From contig NZ_WOEY01000021.1 of NCBI RefSeq assembly GCF_013177695.1, positions 26,079 through 90,078 of the forward strand: a stretch of 64,000 nucleotides of DNA, written 5' to 3'. This stretch comes from Paraburkholderia solitsugae. Its GTDB lineage: Bacteria > Pseudomonadota > Gammaproteobacteria > Burkholderiales > Burkholderiaceae. Shown here piece after piece: positions 56,806 through 64,000 of this stretch. A program made the translations under genes and the position numbers. Within the stretch, counting starts at the first letter, position 1; every line of letters begins with the position of its first letter. The notes under the pieces were generated by a model. That model saw only the letters and a list, made by a program, of their open reading frames with translations. It searched no databases and was not told where the DNA came from.

Positions 56806-56839
56806 AAAAAGCGGAGGAGTCTACACTCCCCCGCTTTTT
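56806..56839. terminator. Intrinsic terminator of the sucCD operon
   Basis: AAAAAGCGG-A-GGAGT and ACTCC-C-CCGCTTTTT form a 14-pair stem with one mismatch and a 4-base loop, with A- and T-runs at the ends. It lies about 70 bp after the sucD stop on the minus strand. Confidence 0.92.
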
Positions 56840-56910
56840 AAGACTGCCCGCTCACGAAAGGGTTTCGTAAGCGTATCAAAAACGCGCCGTGACTGCGCGC
56901 GAATTTCGAT

Positions 56911-57792
56911 TTACAGCATCGCCTTCAGAAGACGCGCCATTTCCGACGGGTTCTTCGTGACCTTGATACCGCATGCGTCCATGATTTCCAGCTTGGCTTC
57001 GGCCGTGTCCGCACCGCCCGAGATCAGCGCGCCGGCGTGGCCCATGCGCTTGCCCGGAGGCGCCGTAACACCGGCGATAAAGCCAACCACCGGCTTCTTC
57101 ATGTTGTCCTTGATCCACTCCGCAGCGTTCGCTTCGTCCGGACCGCCGATTTCGCCGATCATGATGACGGCGTCCGTTTCCGGATCGTCGTTGAACATCT
57201 TCATCACGTCGATGTGCTTCAGACCATTGATCGGGTCGCCGCCGATACCGACTGCCGACGATTGGCCGAGGCCGATCGCCGTCAATTGGCCGACTGCTTC
57301 GTACGTCAGCGTGCCCGAACGCGACACGACGCCGATGCGGCCCTTGCGGTGGATGTGACCCGGCATGATGCCGATCTTCAGTTCGTCCGGCGTGATCGTG
57401 CCCGGGCAGTTCGGGCCGAGCAGCAGCGTCTTGCTGTTCTTTGCGCGCATGCGTGCCTTGAGCTCGATCATGTCACGGACAGGAATGCCTTCCGTGATAC
57501 AGATTGCGAGATCCAGGTCGGCTTCGACGGCTTCCCAGATCGCAGCAGCAGCGCCTGCCGGCGGAACGTAAATCACCGACACGGTCGCGCCCGTTTCAGC
57601 CTTGGCTTCAGCGACGCTAGCGTAGATAGGAATGCCTTCGAAATCTTCGCCGGCCTTCTTCGGGTTCACGCCTGCAACGTAAGCTTCGCGGCCGTTTGCA
57701 TATTCACGGCAAGCACGCGTATGGAACTGACCGGTCTTGCCGGTAATGCCCTGCGTGATGACCTTGGTGTCTTTGTTAATCAGAATCGACAT
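56911..57792 (-). CDS. sucD: Succinyl-CoA synthetase alpha subunit
   Basis: A 293-residue TCA-cycle subunit that binds CoA and carries the phosphohistidine. It starts MSILINKDTKVITQGITGKTGQFHT; CoA-binding ITEGIPVRDM, PNCPGTI and the active-site His in GHAGALI (about residue 250) are present. It lies 116 bp after sucC in the same direction and pairs with it to make the alpha2beta2 or alpha-beta enzyme. Confidence 0.96.
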   Translation of the reverse strand: MSILINKDTKVITQGITGKTGQFHTRACREYANGREAYVAGVNPKKAGEDFEGIPIYASVAEAKAETGATVSVIYVPPAGAAAAIWEAVEADLDLAICITEGIPVRDMIELKARMRAKNSKTLLLGPNCPGTITPDELKIGIMPGHIHRKGRIGVVSRSGTLTYEAVGQLTAIGLGQSSAVGIGGDPINGLKHIDVMKMFNDDPETDAVIMIGEIGGPDEANAAEWIKDNMKKPVVGFIAGVTAPPGKRMGHAGALISGGADTAEAKLEIMDACGIKVTKNPSEMARLLKAML

Positions 57793-57908
57793 GTATAAAC
57801 CTCTGTTCGTTTGGCGTCGCGCCGCTGCGCCACGGGACGGGATGTTCTCCGCCCGCGTCGCTCACGCGCCGCCATTCGTAATCCTGGTAAACGCGCTTGG
57901 GGTTTGGC

Positions 57909-59078
57909 TTACGCCTTGCCCGCAGCGGCCGCGACGACCTTCTGAGCCGCTTCTTCCATGCTGTCTGCCGCAATGATCGGCAGGCCGGATTCAGCGAGCA
58001 TCTTCTTGCCCAGGTCTTCGTTCGTGCCCTTCATGCGGACCACGAGCGGCACCTTCAGCGACACGGCCTTCGACGCCGCGATCACGCCTTCCGCGATCAC
58101 GTCGCAGCGCATGATGCCACCGAAAATGTTGACCAGAATCGCCGTCAGGTTCGGGTTCTTCAGCATGATCTTGAACGCTTCCGTGACCTTCTCGGTCGTG
58201 GCGCCACCGCCCACGTCCAGGAAGTTCGCCGGTTCGCCGCCGAACAGCTTGATGGTGTCCATCGTTGCCATTGCGAGGCCAGCGCCGTTCACGAGGCAGC
58301 CGATGTTGCCGTCGAGCGAGATGTACGCGAGGTCGAACTTCGACGCTTCGACTTCAGCCGGATCTTCTTCGTCCAGATCGCGATACGCGACGATTTCCGG
58401 ATGACGGAACAGTGCGTTCGAATCGAAGTTGAATTTCGCGTCCAACGCGATGACCTTGCCGTCGCCGGTCAGGATCAGCGGGTTGATTTCGGCCAGCGAT
58501 GCGTCGGTTTCCCAGAATGCCTTGTACAGGCCTTGCAGGATCGCGCGTGCTTGCGGCAGCGAAGCGGCGGGCACGCCGATCTTCGTGGCGAGCTCGTCGG
58601 CTTCGGCGTCTTTCAGACCGGTCGACGGGTCGACGGCGATCTTGTGGATCAGCTCAGGCGTCTTTTCCGCGACTTCTTCGACGTCCATGCCGCCTTCGCT
58701 CGATGCCATCACGACGATCTTCTGCGAAACGCGATCGATCACCAGGCCGACATACAGTTCCTTCTTGATGTCAGCGCCTTCTTCGATCAGCAGACGATTC
58801 ACCTTCTGGCCTTCCGGACCGGTCTGGTGCGTGACGAGCTGCATGCCGAGGATCTGGTTCGAGTATTCACGAACCTGTTCCAGCGACTTCGCGACTTTCA
58901 CGCCGCCGCCCTTGCCACGGCCACCCGCGTGGATCTGAGCCTTCACGACCCATACCGGGCCGCCGAGCTCTTCCGCGGCCTTGACCGCATCATCCACCGA
59001 GAAGACCGGCTTGCCGCGCGGTACCGCGACGCCGAATTTCCGCAGGATTTCCTTACCCTGGTACTCGTGAATCTTCAT
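57909..59078 (-). CDS. sucC: Succinyl-CoA synthetase (ADP-forming) beta subunit
   Basis: A 389-residue ATP-grasp subunit that binds nucleotide and couples succinyl-CoA hydrolysis to ATP synthesis. It begins [43 protein letters not shown] and [13 protein letters not shown] are typical. The ATG overlaps the stop of the upstream DUF2889 gene (ATGA), so translation is coupled. Confidence 0.96.
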   Translation of the reverse strand: MKIHEYQGKEILRKFGVAVPRGKPVFSVDDAVKAAEELGGPVWVVKAQIHAGGRGKGGGVKVAKSLEQVREYSNQILGMQLVTHQTGPEGQKVNRLLIEEGADIKKELYVGLVIDRVSQKIVVMASSEGGMDVEEVAEKTPELIHKIAVDPSTGLKDAEADELATKIGVPAASLPQARAILQGLYKAFWETDASLAEINPLILTGDGKVIALDAKFNFDSNALFRHPEIVAYRDLDEEDPAEVEASKFDLAYISLDGNIGCLVNGAGLAMATMDTIKLFGGEPANFLDVGGGATTEKVTEAFKIMLKNPNLTAILVNIFGGIMRCDVIAEGVIAASKAVSLKVPLVVRMKGTNEDLGKKMLAESGLPIIAADSMEEAAQKVVAAAAGKA

Positions 59079-59824
59079 GCGTGATTCCCTTCAGTCTGAG
59101 AGTTGGATTGAACATCGTTTCCGCTGCCGTCGTTCATGCCGGACGCGTTGCCGCCCTCACCTGTCTGGCGGGCTGCCCCGTCGCCTGACGATGCCGCGCG
59201 ATCCGCTGTATACGGAGCGCGGCCATACCAGCGCGGATAAAACTGTTGCACCGCCTCGCCGTCGAAACGCAGCGCGTGGCAGCGTCCCAACTGGAATGGC
59301 GGTTTGTTGTTGGAATGCTCGTCTGTGCTGTCTTTGCTTCTGGCCTGCTCGGTCCCGGAACTCGCCGCTGCGCCCGGCGTGCCTTCATTGGTGTTCCACA
59401 CGTCGCCGGCGAACGCCTGGATTGCAGCGGTCGGCAGGAACGCGCACAACTCGGTGAGATGCGTGCAGCCAGCCGTGCCGGCCAGCAAACGGGCAGCATC
59501 GCGACGGAAGTTGTTGAACAGATTGAGCCCGATGAGGGCACGGTAGGCGGGATTGCTGGCCTGGCACAACCCTGGATAGGGCACCCAGTCGGACGACGCT
59601 TCGGCGTCGACGACGTTGAGCTTGCGATCGATGGTGATGCGAAGCCAGAGTTCATGGATCGGCTGACCATTGGGCCGGACGCCCGACGCAAGCACCACAT
59701 CGCGCGGTTTTTCGTCGGTCAAGCACGCTTCCACATCCCACAGGCCATCGGCTCGCTCATAGGCTTCCGCTCTGATTGCGCGACGATGGCGCAACTGACG
59801 GGATACTGGCGGGGAGAGCGGCAT
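59075..59824 (-). CDS. DUF2889 family protein
   Basis: A 249-residue protein. The first 140 residues match DUF2889: [32 protein letters not shown], and [11 protein letters not shown] followed by the [12 protein letters not shown] segment. The last 100 residues are low complexity (Ser/Gly/Asn) but include [19 protein letters not shown], as is usual for these proteins. Function is unknown. It overlaps sucC by 4 bp, so it is the first gene of a DUF2889-sucC-sucD operon. Confidence 0.82.
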   Translation of the reverse strand: MPLSPPVSRQLRHRRAIRAEAYERADGLWDVEACLTDEKPRDVVLASGVRPNGQPIHELWLRITIDRKLNVVDAEASSDWVPYPGLCQASNPAYRALIGLNLFNNFRRDAARLLAGTAGCTHLTELCAFLPTAAIQAFAGDVWNTNEGTPGAAASSGTEQARSKDSTDEHSNNKPPFQLGRCHALRFDGEAVQQFYPRWYGRAPYTADRAASSGDGAARQTGEGGNASGMNDGSGNDVQSNSQTEGNHA

Positions 59825-60009
59825 GCGGAAAGGAAAGGCCGGATTGGAAAACCCCCGAATTTTAGCATACTGGGTATTTGAGACAGGTCGGAATGCGCAG
59901 GGCCGCCCAGCGGGCCGGGGAGCGCGGTAGACGCTATCTCAAAGGGGGAACCGCACAGGTATCCAGCACGAGCCGTGCGCCAAACGGGATGGCGCAGCTA
60001 GTTACCGCC

Positions 60010-60972
60010 TCACTCCTCGTCGAACCCTTTGAGAATTTTGCCAATCGTAGCACCCGAGAAACCGCGCGATGCCAGAAAGCGCGCCTGCTTGGCTCGCTCG
60101 GCGGCGGTTTCGGGAAGCCGGTCGAATTTCTTCCGCCAGACGGCTTGAGCGCGCGCCAGTTCGGTTTCGCGCAGTTGCGCACTGGCTTCTTCAACCAGCG
60201 TTTGGTCCACCGCATGCTGCTTCAATTCGCCGACGATCCGGCTCGCGCCCAACCGTGACGAGCGCCGATGGATCAGGCTTTCAGCAAAACGCGAATCGGA
60301 CAGCCAGTTTTCGGCTTCCAGCGAATCGAGCAAGGTGTCGAGCGAATCGGTTTCCTCGACGAACGGCTTCAGCTTGCGGGCCAGTTCGGAGCGACTGTAT
60401 TCACGCCGGGACAAATAGCCGAGCGCACGTCCTTTTAGCGAACGGGCCGGGCGTTGGGATTTTTTTGCATCGTCCTGTTCCGGCTTCGCCTCGCCAGGCG
60501 TGCGGCGCGAGCGGGTATAGGTGGTTTCGGACGGGTCCGGTTCAGCCTGCGCAGAGGGATCAGACTGCGGCTGGCGACCTGCGGCGCGATCGTGCGCGTC
60601 GAACGATTCGAAAGGATCGGCTTCGCCGGCTGCGGCAAAGGGATCGGGATCTGATGCGTGTGAACGCCGAGGGGCAGCGTTGCCCGCAGGATCGCGCGGC
60701 GAACGTGAAGTGGAACGCCCGAAAGAGCTTCCAGAAGATTTGCCGAACGATGAATCGGATGAACGACTGAACGAACTACCGGATGAACTACTGGACGATT
60801 TTCCCGACGACCGCCCAAACGACCGGGTCGACCGGGAAGTCGATGAGGAGGAAGGTGACGGCGAAGAGGATGAAGATGAGGATGACGACGACTCGAACGA
60901 ATCGTCGCCACCGTCACGCGGGCCGTTCACGTTGTGTCCAGCGTTGGACGGCGGCCGGCCCTTGCGTATCAC
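60010..60972 (-). CDS. recX: RecX with a long Ser-rich N-terminal extension
   Basis: A 320-residue regulator of RecA filaments. The C-terminal 150 residues are RecX proper: RALGYLSRREYSRSELARKL, ENWLSDSRFAESLI and RARFLASRGFSG-like KQARFLASRGFSGATI. The N-terminal 170 residues are disordered and very Ser-rich (about residues 25-110), then acidic/Pro-rich. No ATG occurs; I use GTG 60972, 7 bases after the recA stop. Typical RecX proteins are about 150 residues, so the extension doubles the length. Confidence 0.85.
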   Translation of the reverse strand: MIRKGRPPSNAGHNVNGPRDGGDDSFESSSSSSSSSSPSPSSSSTSRSTRSFGRSSGKSSSSSSGSSFSRSSDSSFGKSSGSSFGRSTSRSPRDPAGNAAPRRSHASDPDPFAAAGEADPFESFDAHDRAAGRQPQSDPSAQAEPDPSETTYTRSRRTPGEAKPEQDDAKKSQRPARSLKGRALGYLSRREYSRSELARKLKPFVEETDSLDTLLDSLEAENWLSDSRFAESLIHRRSSRLGASRIVGELKQHAVDQTLVEEASAQLRETELARAQAVWRKKFDRLPETAAERAKQARFLASRGFSGATIGKILKGFDEE

Positions 60973-60979
60973 GTGCTGG

Positions 60980-62056
60980 TTACTCTTCTTCGCCCGCGAC
61001 TTCAGCGGCCGCGCCGGTCGCCACTTCCGCCATGGCATTCACGCCCAGCGATTCACGGATGCGGTTTTCGATCTCACGGGCGATGTCCGGATTTTCACGC
61101 AGGAATTCGCGCGCGTTGTCCTTACCCTGACCGATCCGTTCGCCGTTGTAGCTGTACCAGGCGCCGGCCTTGTCGACGATTTTTGCCTGCACGCCAAGGT
61201 CGATGACTTCGCCCTGACGGGAAATGCCCTCGCCGTACAGAATGTCGAAAATCGCTTCTCGGAACGGCGGCGCAACCTTGTTCTTCACCACCTTCACGCG
61301 CGTTTCGTTACCGATCACTTCGTCATTCTTCTTGATCGAACCGATCCGGCGAATGTCCAGGCGCACCGATGCGTAAAACTTCAGCGCGTTACCACCCGTG
61401 GTGGTTTCCGGGTTGCCGAACATCACACCGATCTTCATACGGATCTGGTTGATGAAGATCACGAGGCAGTTCGTGCGCTTGATCGTACCGGTAAGCTTGC
61501 GCAGCGCTTGCGACATCAGACGCGCTTGCAGACCCGGCAGCGAGTCGCCCATTTCGCCTTCGATTTCAGCCTTCGGCACGAGTGCCGCGACCGAGTCGAT
61601 CACGATCATGTCGATCGAGCCCGAGCGCACCAGTGCGTCGGCAATTTCGAGCGCCTGTTCGCCGGTGTCCGGCTGCGAAACCAGCAGGTCGTTGACGTTC
61701 ACGCCGAGCTTGCGCGCATACTGGATGTCCAGCGCGTGTTCCGCGTCGATAAACGCTGCCGTGCCGCCGAGCTTCTGCATTTCGGCGACGACTTGCAACG
61801 TCAGCGTGGTTTTACCGGACGATTCCGGGCCATAAATTTCGACCACACGGCCACGCGGCAAACCGCCGACGCCCAGCGCGATGTCGAGACCGAGCGATCC
61901 GGTTGAGACCACCTGGATGTCTTCGACCGCCTCACCTGCGCCGAGCCGCATGACCGACCCTTTGCCGAACTGCTTTTCGATCTGCGCGAGCGCGGCAGCG
62001 AGTGCCTTGCCCTTTTCAGCAGTCAGTCCAGCCGAGCCTTTCTTGCTTTCTTCCAT
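60980..62056 (-). CDS. recA: Recombinase A
   Basis: A 358-residue strand-exchange and SOS co-protease. It starts [19 protein letters not shown]; Walker [10 protein letters not shown], Walker B-type [10 protein letters not shown], loop L1/L2 region [23 protein letters not shown] and the acidic tail VAGEEE are normal. ATG 62056 follows an AAAGGACGATTC site. An SOS box overlaps the promoter. recX follows after 7 bases. Confidence 0.97.
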   Translation of the reverse strand: MEESKKGSAGLTAEKGKALAAALAQIEKQFGKGSVMRLGAGEAVEDIQVVSTGSLGLDIALGVGGLPRGRVVEIYGPESSGKTTLTLQVVAEMQKLGGTAAFIDAEHALDIQYARKLGVNVNDLLVSQPDTGEQALEIADALVRSGSIDMIVIDSVAALVPKAEIEGEMGDSLPGLQARLMSQALRKLTGTIKRTNCLVIFINQIRMKIGVMFGNPETTTGGNALKFYASVRLDIRRIGSIKKNDEVIGNETRVKVVKNKVAPPFREAIFDILYGEGISRQGEVIDLGVQAKIVDKAGAWYSYNGERIGQGKDNAREFLRENPDIAREIENRIRESLGVNAMAEVATGAAAEVAGEEE

Positions 62057-62147
62057 GAATCGTCCTTTGCTATGATGAACGGCGTCTGAGGCAGATGTGC
62101 GGCCCACGTTTTCAAGATTCTTGAGGGACACCACACGAAACTCAGAC

Positions 62148-62176
62148 ACTGTATAAAAAAACAGTAGTTTTGGCAA
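62148..62176 (-). promoter_or_regulatory. recA promoter with LexA (SOS) box
   Basis: On the minus strand CTGTTTTTTTATACAG (62149-62164) matches CTGT-N8-ACAG exactly. A -35-like TTGCCA (62171-62176) and a -10-like TACAGT (62148-62153) are 17 bp apart, so LexA would block RNA polymerase. Confidence 0.88.
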
Positions 62177-62300
62177 GCGCGATTCTCATGCGAACGCGCA
62201 TTTTTACCGTCGCACTGCCCAACTACCCACAATAATTTTCGGAGACCGCTGTGCGCCAGGGGGACACCCCACGGTGCCGGCTAGGCCAGGTTGGCACACC

Positions 62301-63092
62301 ATGCGAATTCTGATTGCCGAAGACGACAGCATACTCGCGGACGGTCTGGTTCGATCACTCCGCCAATCGGCCTATGCCGTCGATCATGTGAAGAACGGCG
62401 TCGAGGCCGACACCGCGCTGTCGATGCAAACTTTCGACCTGCTGATCCTCGATCTGGGCCTGCCGCGCATGTCGGGGCTCGAGGTGCTGCGCCGCCTGCG
62501 CGCCCGCAACTCGACCGTGCCGGTGCTGATTCTCACGGCCGCGGACAGCGTCGACGAACGCGTCAAAGGCCTCGACCTCGGCGCCGACGATTACATGGCC
62601 AAACCCTTCGCGCTGAACGAACTCGAGGCGCGCGTACGCGCCTTGACCCGGCGCGGCGCGGGCGGCGGCCCGACGGTGGTGCGGCATGGTTCGCTGTCGT
62701 TCGATCAGGTCGGCCGGATTGCCTATGTCAACGAGCAGGTAATCGACCTGTCGGCGCGTGAACTCGGTTTGCTCGAAGTCCTGCTGCAAAGGATCGGCCG
62801 GCTGGTGTCGAAGGAACAGCTCGTCGACCATCTGTGCGAATGGGGTGAGGAAGTCAGCAATAACGCGATCGAAGTCTATGTGCACCGGCTGCGCAAGAAG
62901 ATCGAGCCGAGCGGTGTGCGCATCATCACCGTGCGGGGCTTGGGGTACTGCCTCGAAAAAGCCGCCCAGCCCTCGAACGTGAACCCGAGCGCCAACACGC
63001 TCGCGCCGCACGCCGCCACCGAATCCGAGCCGCCCTCCTCGCCCTCCTCGCCCCCGTCGGCCGCGATGCCGGCGAGCCATCACTACAAATAG
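62301..63092 (+). CDS. OmpR-family response regulator with a Pro/Ser-rich tail
   Basis: A 263-residue regulator. The receiver domain has EDD (7-9), D51 (LLILDLGLP) and KPFA; the winged helix ends SNNAIEVYVHRLRKKI and RGLGYCLEK, of the QseB/TctD type. About 40 extra residues follow the DNA-binding domain (Pro/Ser/Ala-rich, ending SHHYK), which is unusual for the family. ATG 62301 is used; no strong site is visible. It precedes its sensor kinase by 9 bp. Confidence 0.88.
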   Translation: MRILIAEDDSILADGLVRSLRQSAYAVDHVKNGVEADTALSMQTFDLLILDLGLPRMSGLEVLRRLRARNSTVPVLILTAADSVDERVKGLDLGADDYMAKPFALNELEARVRALTRRGAGGGPTVVRHGSLSFDQVGRIAYVNEQVIDLSARELGLLEVLLQRIGRLVSKEQLVDHLCEWGEEVSNNAIEVYVHRLRKKIEPSGVRIITVRGLGYCLEKAAQPSNVNPSANTLAPHAATESEPPSSPSSPPSAAMPASHHYK

Positions 63093-63101
63093 AAGACGCC
63101 T

Positions 63102-64000
63102 ATGTCCGCACGCGCAGACCGCGCTACGGCGCACGCAGCGGACCTCGACGAGGCGCGCGACGAGCGCTACGCCAATCCGTTCGCCCCGCCCGACGAAACC
63201 GAAGCCGCCGCCGAAGCACGCCCGCGCTCGCTATTCGGTGAAATTCTGGACTGGATGCTGGCGCCGTTGCTGCTGCTCTGGCCGATGAGCCTTGCGGTCA
63301 CCTACCTGGTCGCCAAGTCGATCGCCAACGGCCCATTCGACCGCGCGCTCGAAACCGACGCCTACGTGCTTGCCCGCCAGATCCATCCGATCAACGGCGT
63401 GGCGGAGCTGTCGCTGCCCGACTCCACCCGCGACTTTCTGCGCGCCGACAACGTCGACAGCGTGTTCTATCAGGTGCTCGGCACGCGTGGCGAACTGGTG
63501 GGCGGCGAGCGCGACATGCCGCTGCCGCACGAGGAAGACCGGCCGCCGCCGGGCCTCGTCGAATTCCGTGACGACGTGCTGCGCGGCAACGATATCCGTG
63601 TCGCCTATACGACCGTCGAGTTTCCGCAGACACCCGGCGCGCAGCCGGTGCTGGTGCAGGTCGCAGAGACGCTCGACAAACGCAGCCAGCTCGCCAACGA
63701 CATTATCAAAGGCGTGATCCTGCCGCAGTTCGTGATCCTGCCGCTGGCGATCCTGCTGGTGTGGTTCGGCCTGTCGCGCGGACTCGCGCCGCTGCATGCC
63801 CTGCAGGCACATATTCGCGCGCGCCGCCCGGACGATCTGTCGCCGCTCGAAGCCCGCCGCGCGCCGCCGGAAATCGAGCCGCTGGTGACGTCGTTCAACG
63901 ATCTGCTGACGCGCCTCGCACAGAACATGGAGTTACAGAAGCGCTTTATCGCCGACGCCGCGCATCAGATGAAAACGCCGCTTGCCGGTCTGCGTACCCA
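63102..64000 (+). CDS. Sensor histidine kinase, cut by the window edge
   Basis: About 299 codons of a membrane sensor kinase of the TctE type. A polar N-terminus of about 45 residues precedes TM1 (LDWMLAPLLLLWPMSLAVTY), a periplasmic domain to about residue 205, TM2 (ILPQFVILPLAILLVWFGL), a HAMP-like linker, and the H-box RFIADAAHQMKTPLAGLRT at the very end. It is the partner of the regulator just upstream. The kinase ATPase domain lies beyond the window. Confidence 0.88.
   Translation, partial: MSARADRATAHAADLDEARDERYANPFAPPDETEAAAEARPRSLFGEILDWMLAPLLLLWPMSLAVTYLVAKSIANGPFDRALETDAYVLARQIHPINGVAELSLPDSTRDFLRADNVDSVFYQVLGTRGELVGGERDMPLPHEEDRPPPGLVEFRDDVLRGNDIRVAYTTVEFPQTPGAQPVLVQVAETLDKRSQLANDIIKGVILPQFVILPLAILLVWFGLSRGLAPLHALQAHIRARRPDDLSPLEARRAPPEIEPLVTSFNDLLTRLAQNMELQKRFIADAAHQMKTPLAGLRT

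Noticed and set aside
60521..61906. 461-codon plus-strand frame opposite recX and recA
   Set aside because: Its acidic runs mirror the Ser codons of the RecX extension; the rest mirrors recA.

Overview
The window is about 64 kb of GC-rich chromosomal DNA. It looks like the primary chromosome of a Paraburkholderia or close Burkholderia relative. The evidence is the gene neighbourhoods (pgk-pyk-fbaA-purC-purE-purK-tsaC; azlCD / ilvE / CHCC zinc finger / waaF; recA-recX; DUF2889-sucC-sucD; a BpeAB-OprB-like efflux locus with a divergent TetR gene) and protein sequences typical of that group. Most of it is housekeeping DNA with tight operons and many ATGA stop/start overlaps.

Layout. 0-8 kb: edge of a sugar-alcohol locus (SDR), a znuACB zinc importer, glutathione-dependent formaldehyde detoxification (adhC-fghA), xylulokinase. 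8-17 kb: an NCS2 purine permease and a tripartite RND pump with its TetR repressor and a clear operator between the pump promoter's -35 and -10. 17-29 kb: cysteine hydrolase with a divergent GlxA-type regulator, CoxG-like and DUF427 proteins, a DegP/DegQ protease next to a QseBC/PmrAB-like two-component system with a PmrA-like box array between them, PBP4-type DacB, a sterol desaturase-family protein, and a GDSL lipoprotein. 29-31 kb: a single-ORF IS66-type transposon inside 127-bp inverted repeats. 31-43 kb: threonylcarbamoyl-AMP synthase, purine genes, lower glycolysis, AzlCD, IlvE, WaaF. 43-50 kb: small hydrolase and NTF2-like genes, BepA-like protease, MoaC, PglL-type O-oligosaccharyltransferase. 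55-64 kb: type IV pilin, TerC, SucCD, RecX, RecA with an SOS box, and a second two-component system cut by the window edge.

The most unusual region is 50.1-55.1 kb, between the pilin gene and pglL. A group II intron of about 2.95 kb lies there, with recognisable domain V, a matching EBS1/IBS1 pair, and an RT-HNH protein gene. A 2,008-bp element carrying a large serine recombinase and a small Arg-rich protein has inserted into that RT gene, exactly at the codons of the conserved RT motif TPQGG-VISP. Removing the element restores a continuous 568-codon RT. If the element closes into a circle at the shared GCCTC, its two genes cover every base: the recombinase frame runs through the junction to a stop that overlaps the small gene's ATG, and the small gene's stop overlaps the recombinase ATG. 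I regard this nested, apparently RT-targeting element as the best candidate for an undescribed system here. The neighbouring pilin gene has no in-frame start codon. A strong SD-ATG lies one frame off, upstream of a T7 tract, which suggests phase variation, a null allele or a sequence error.
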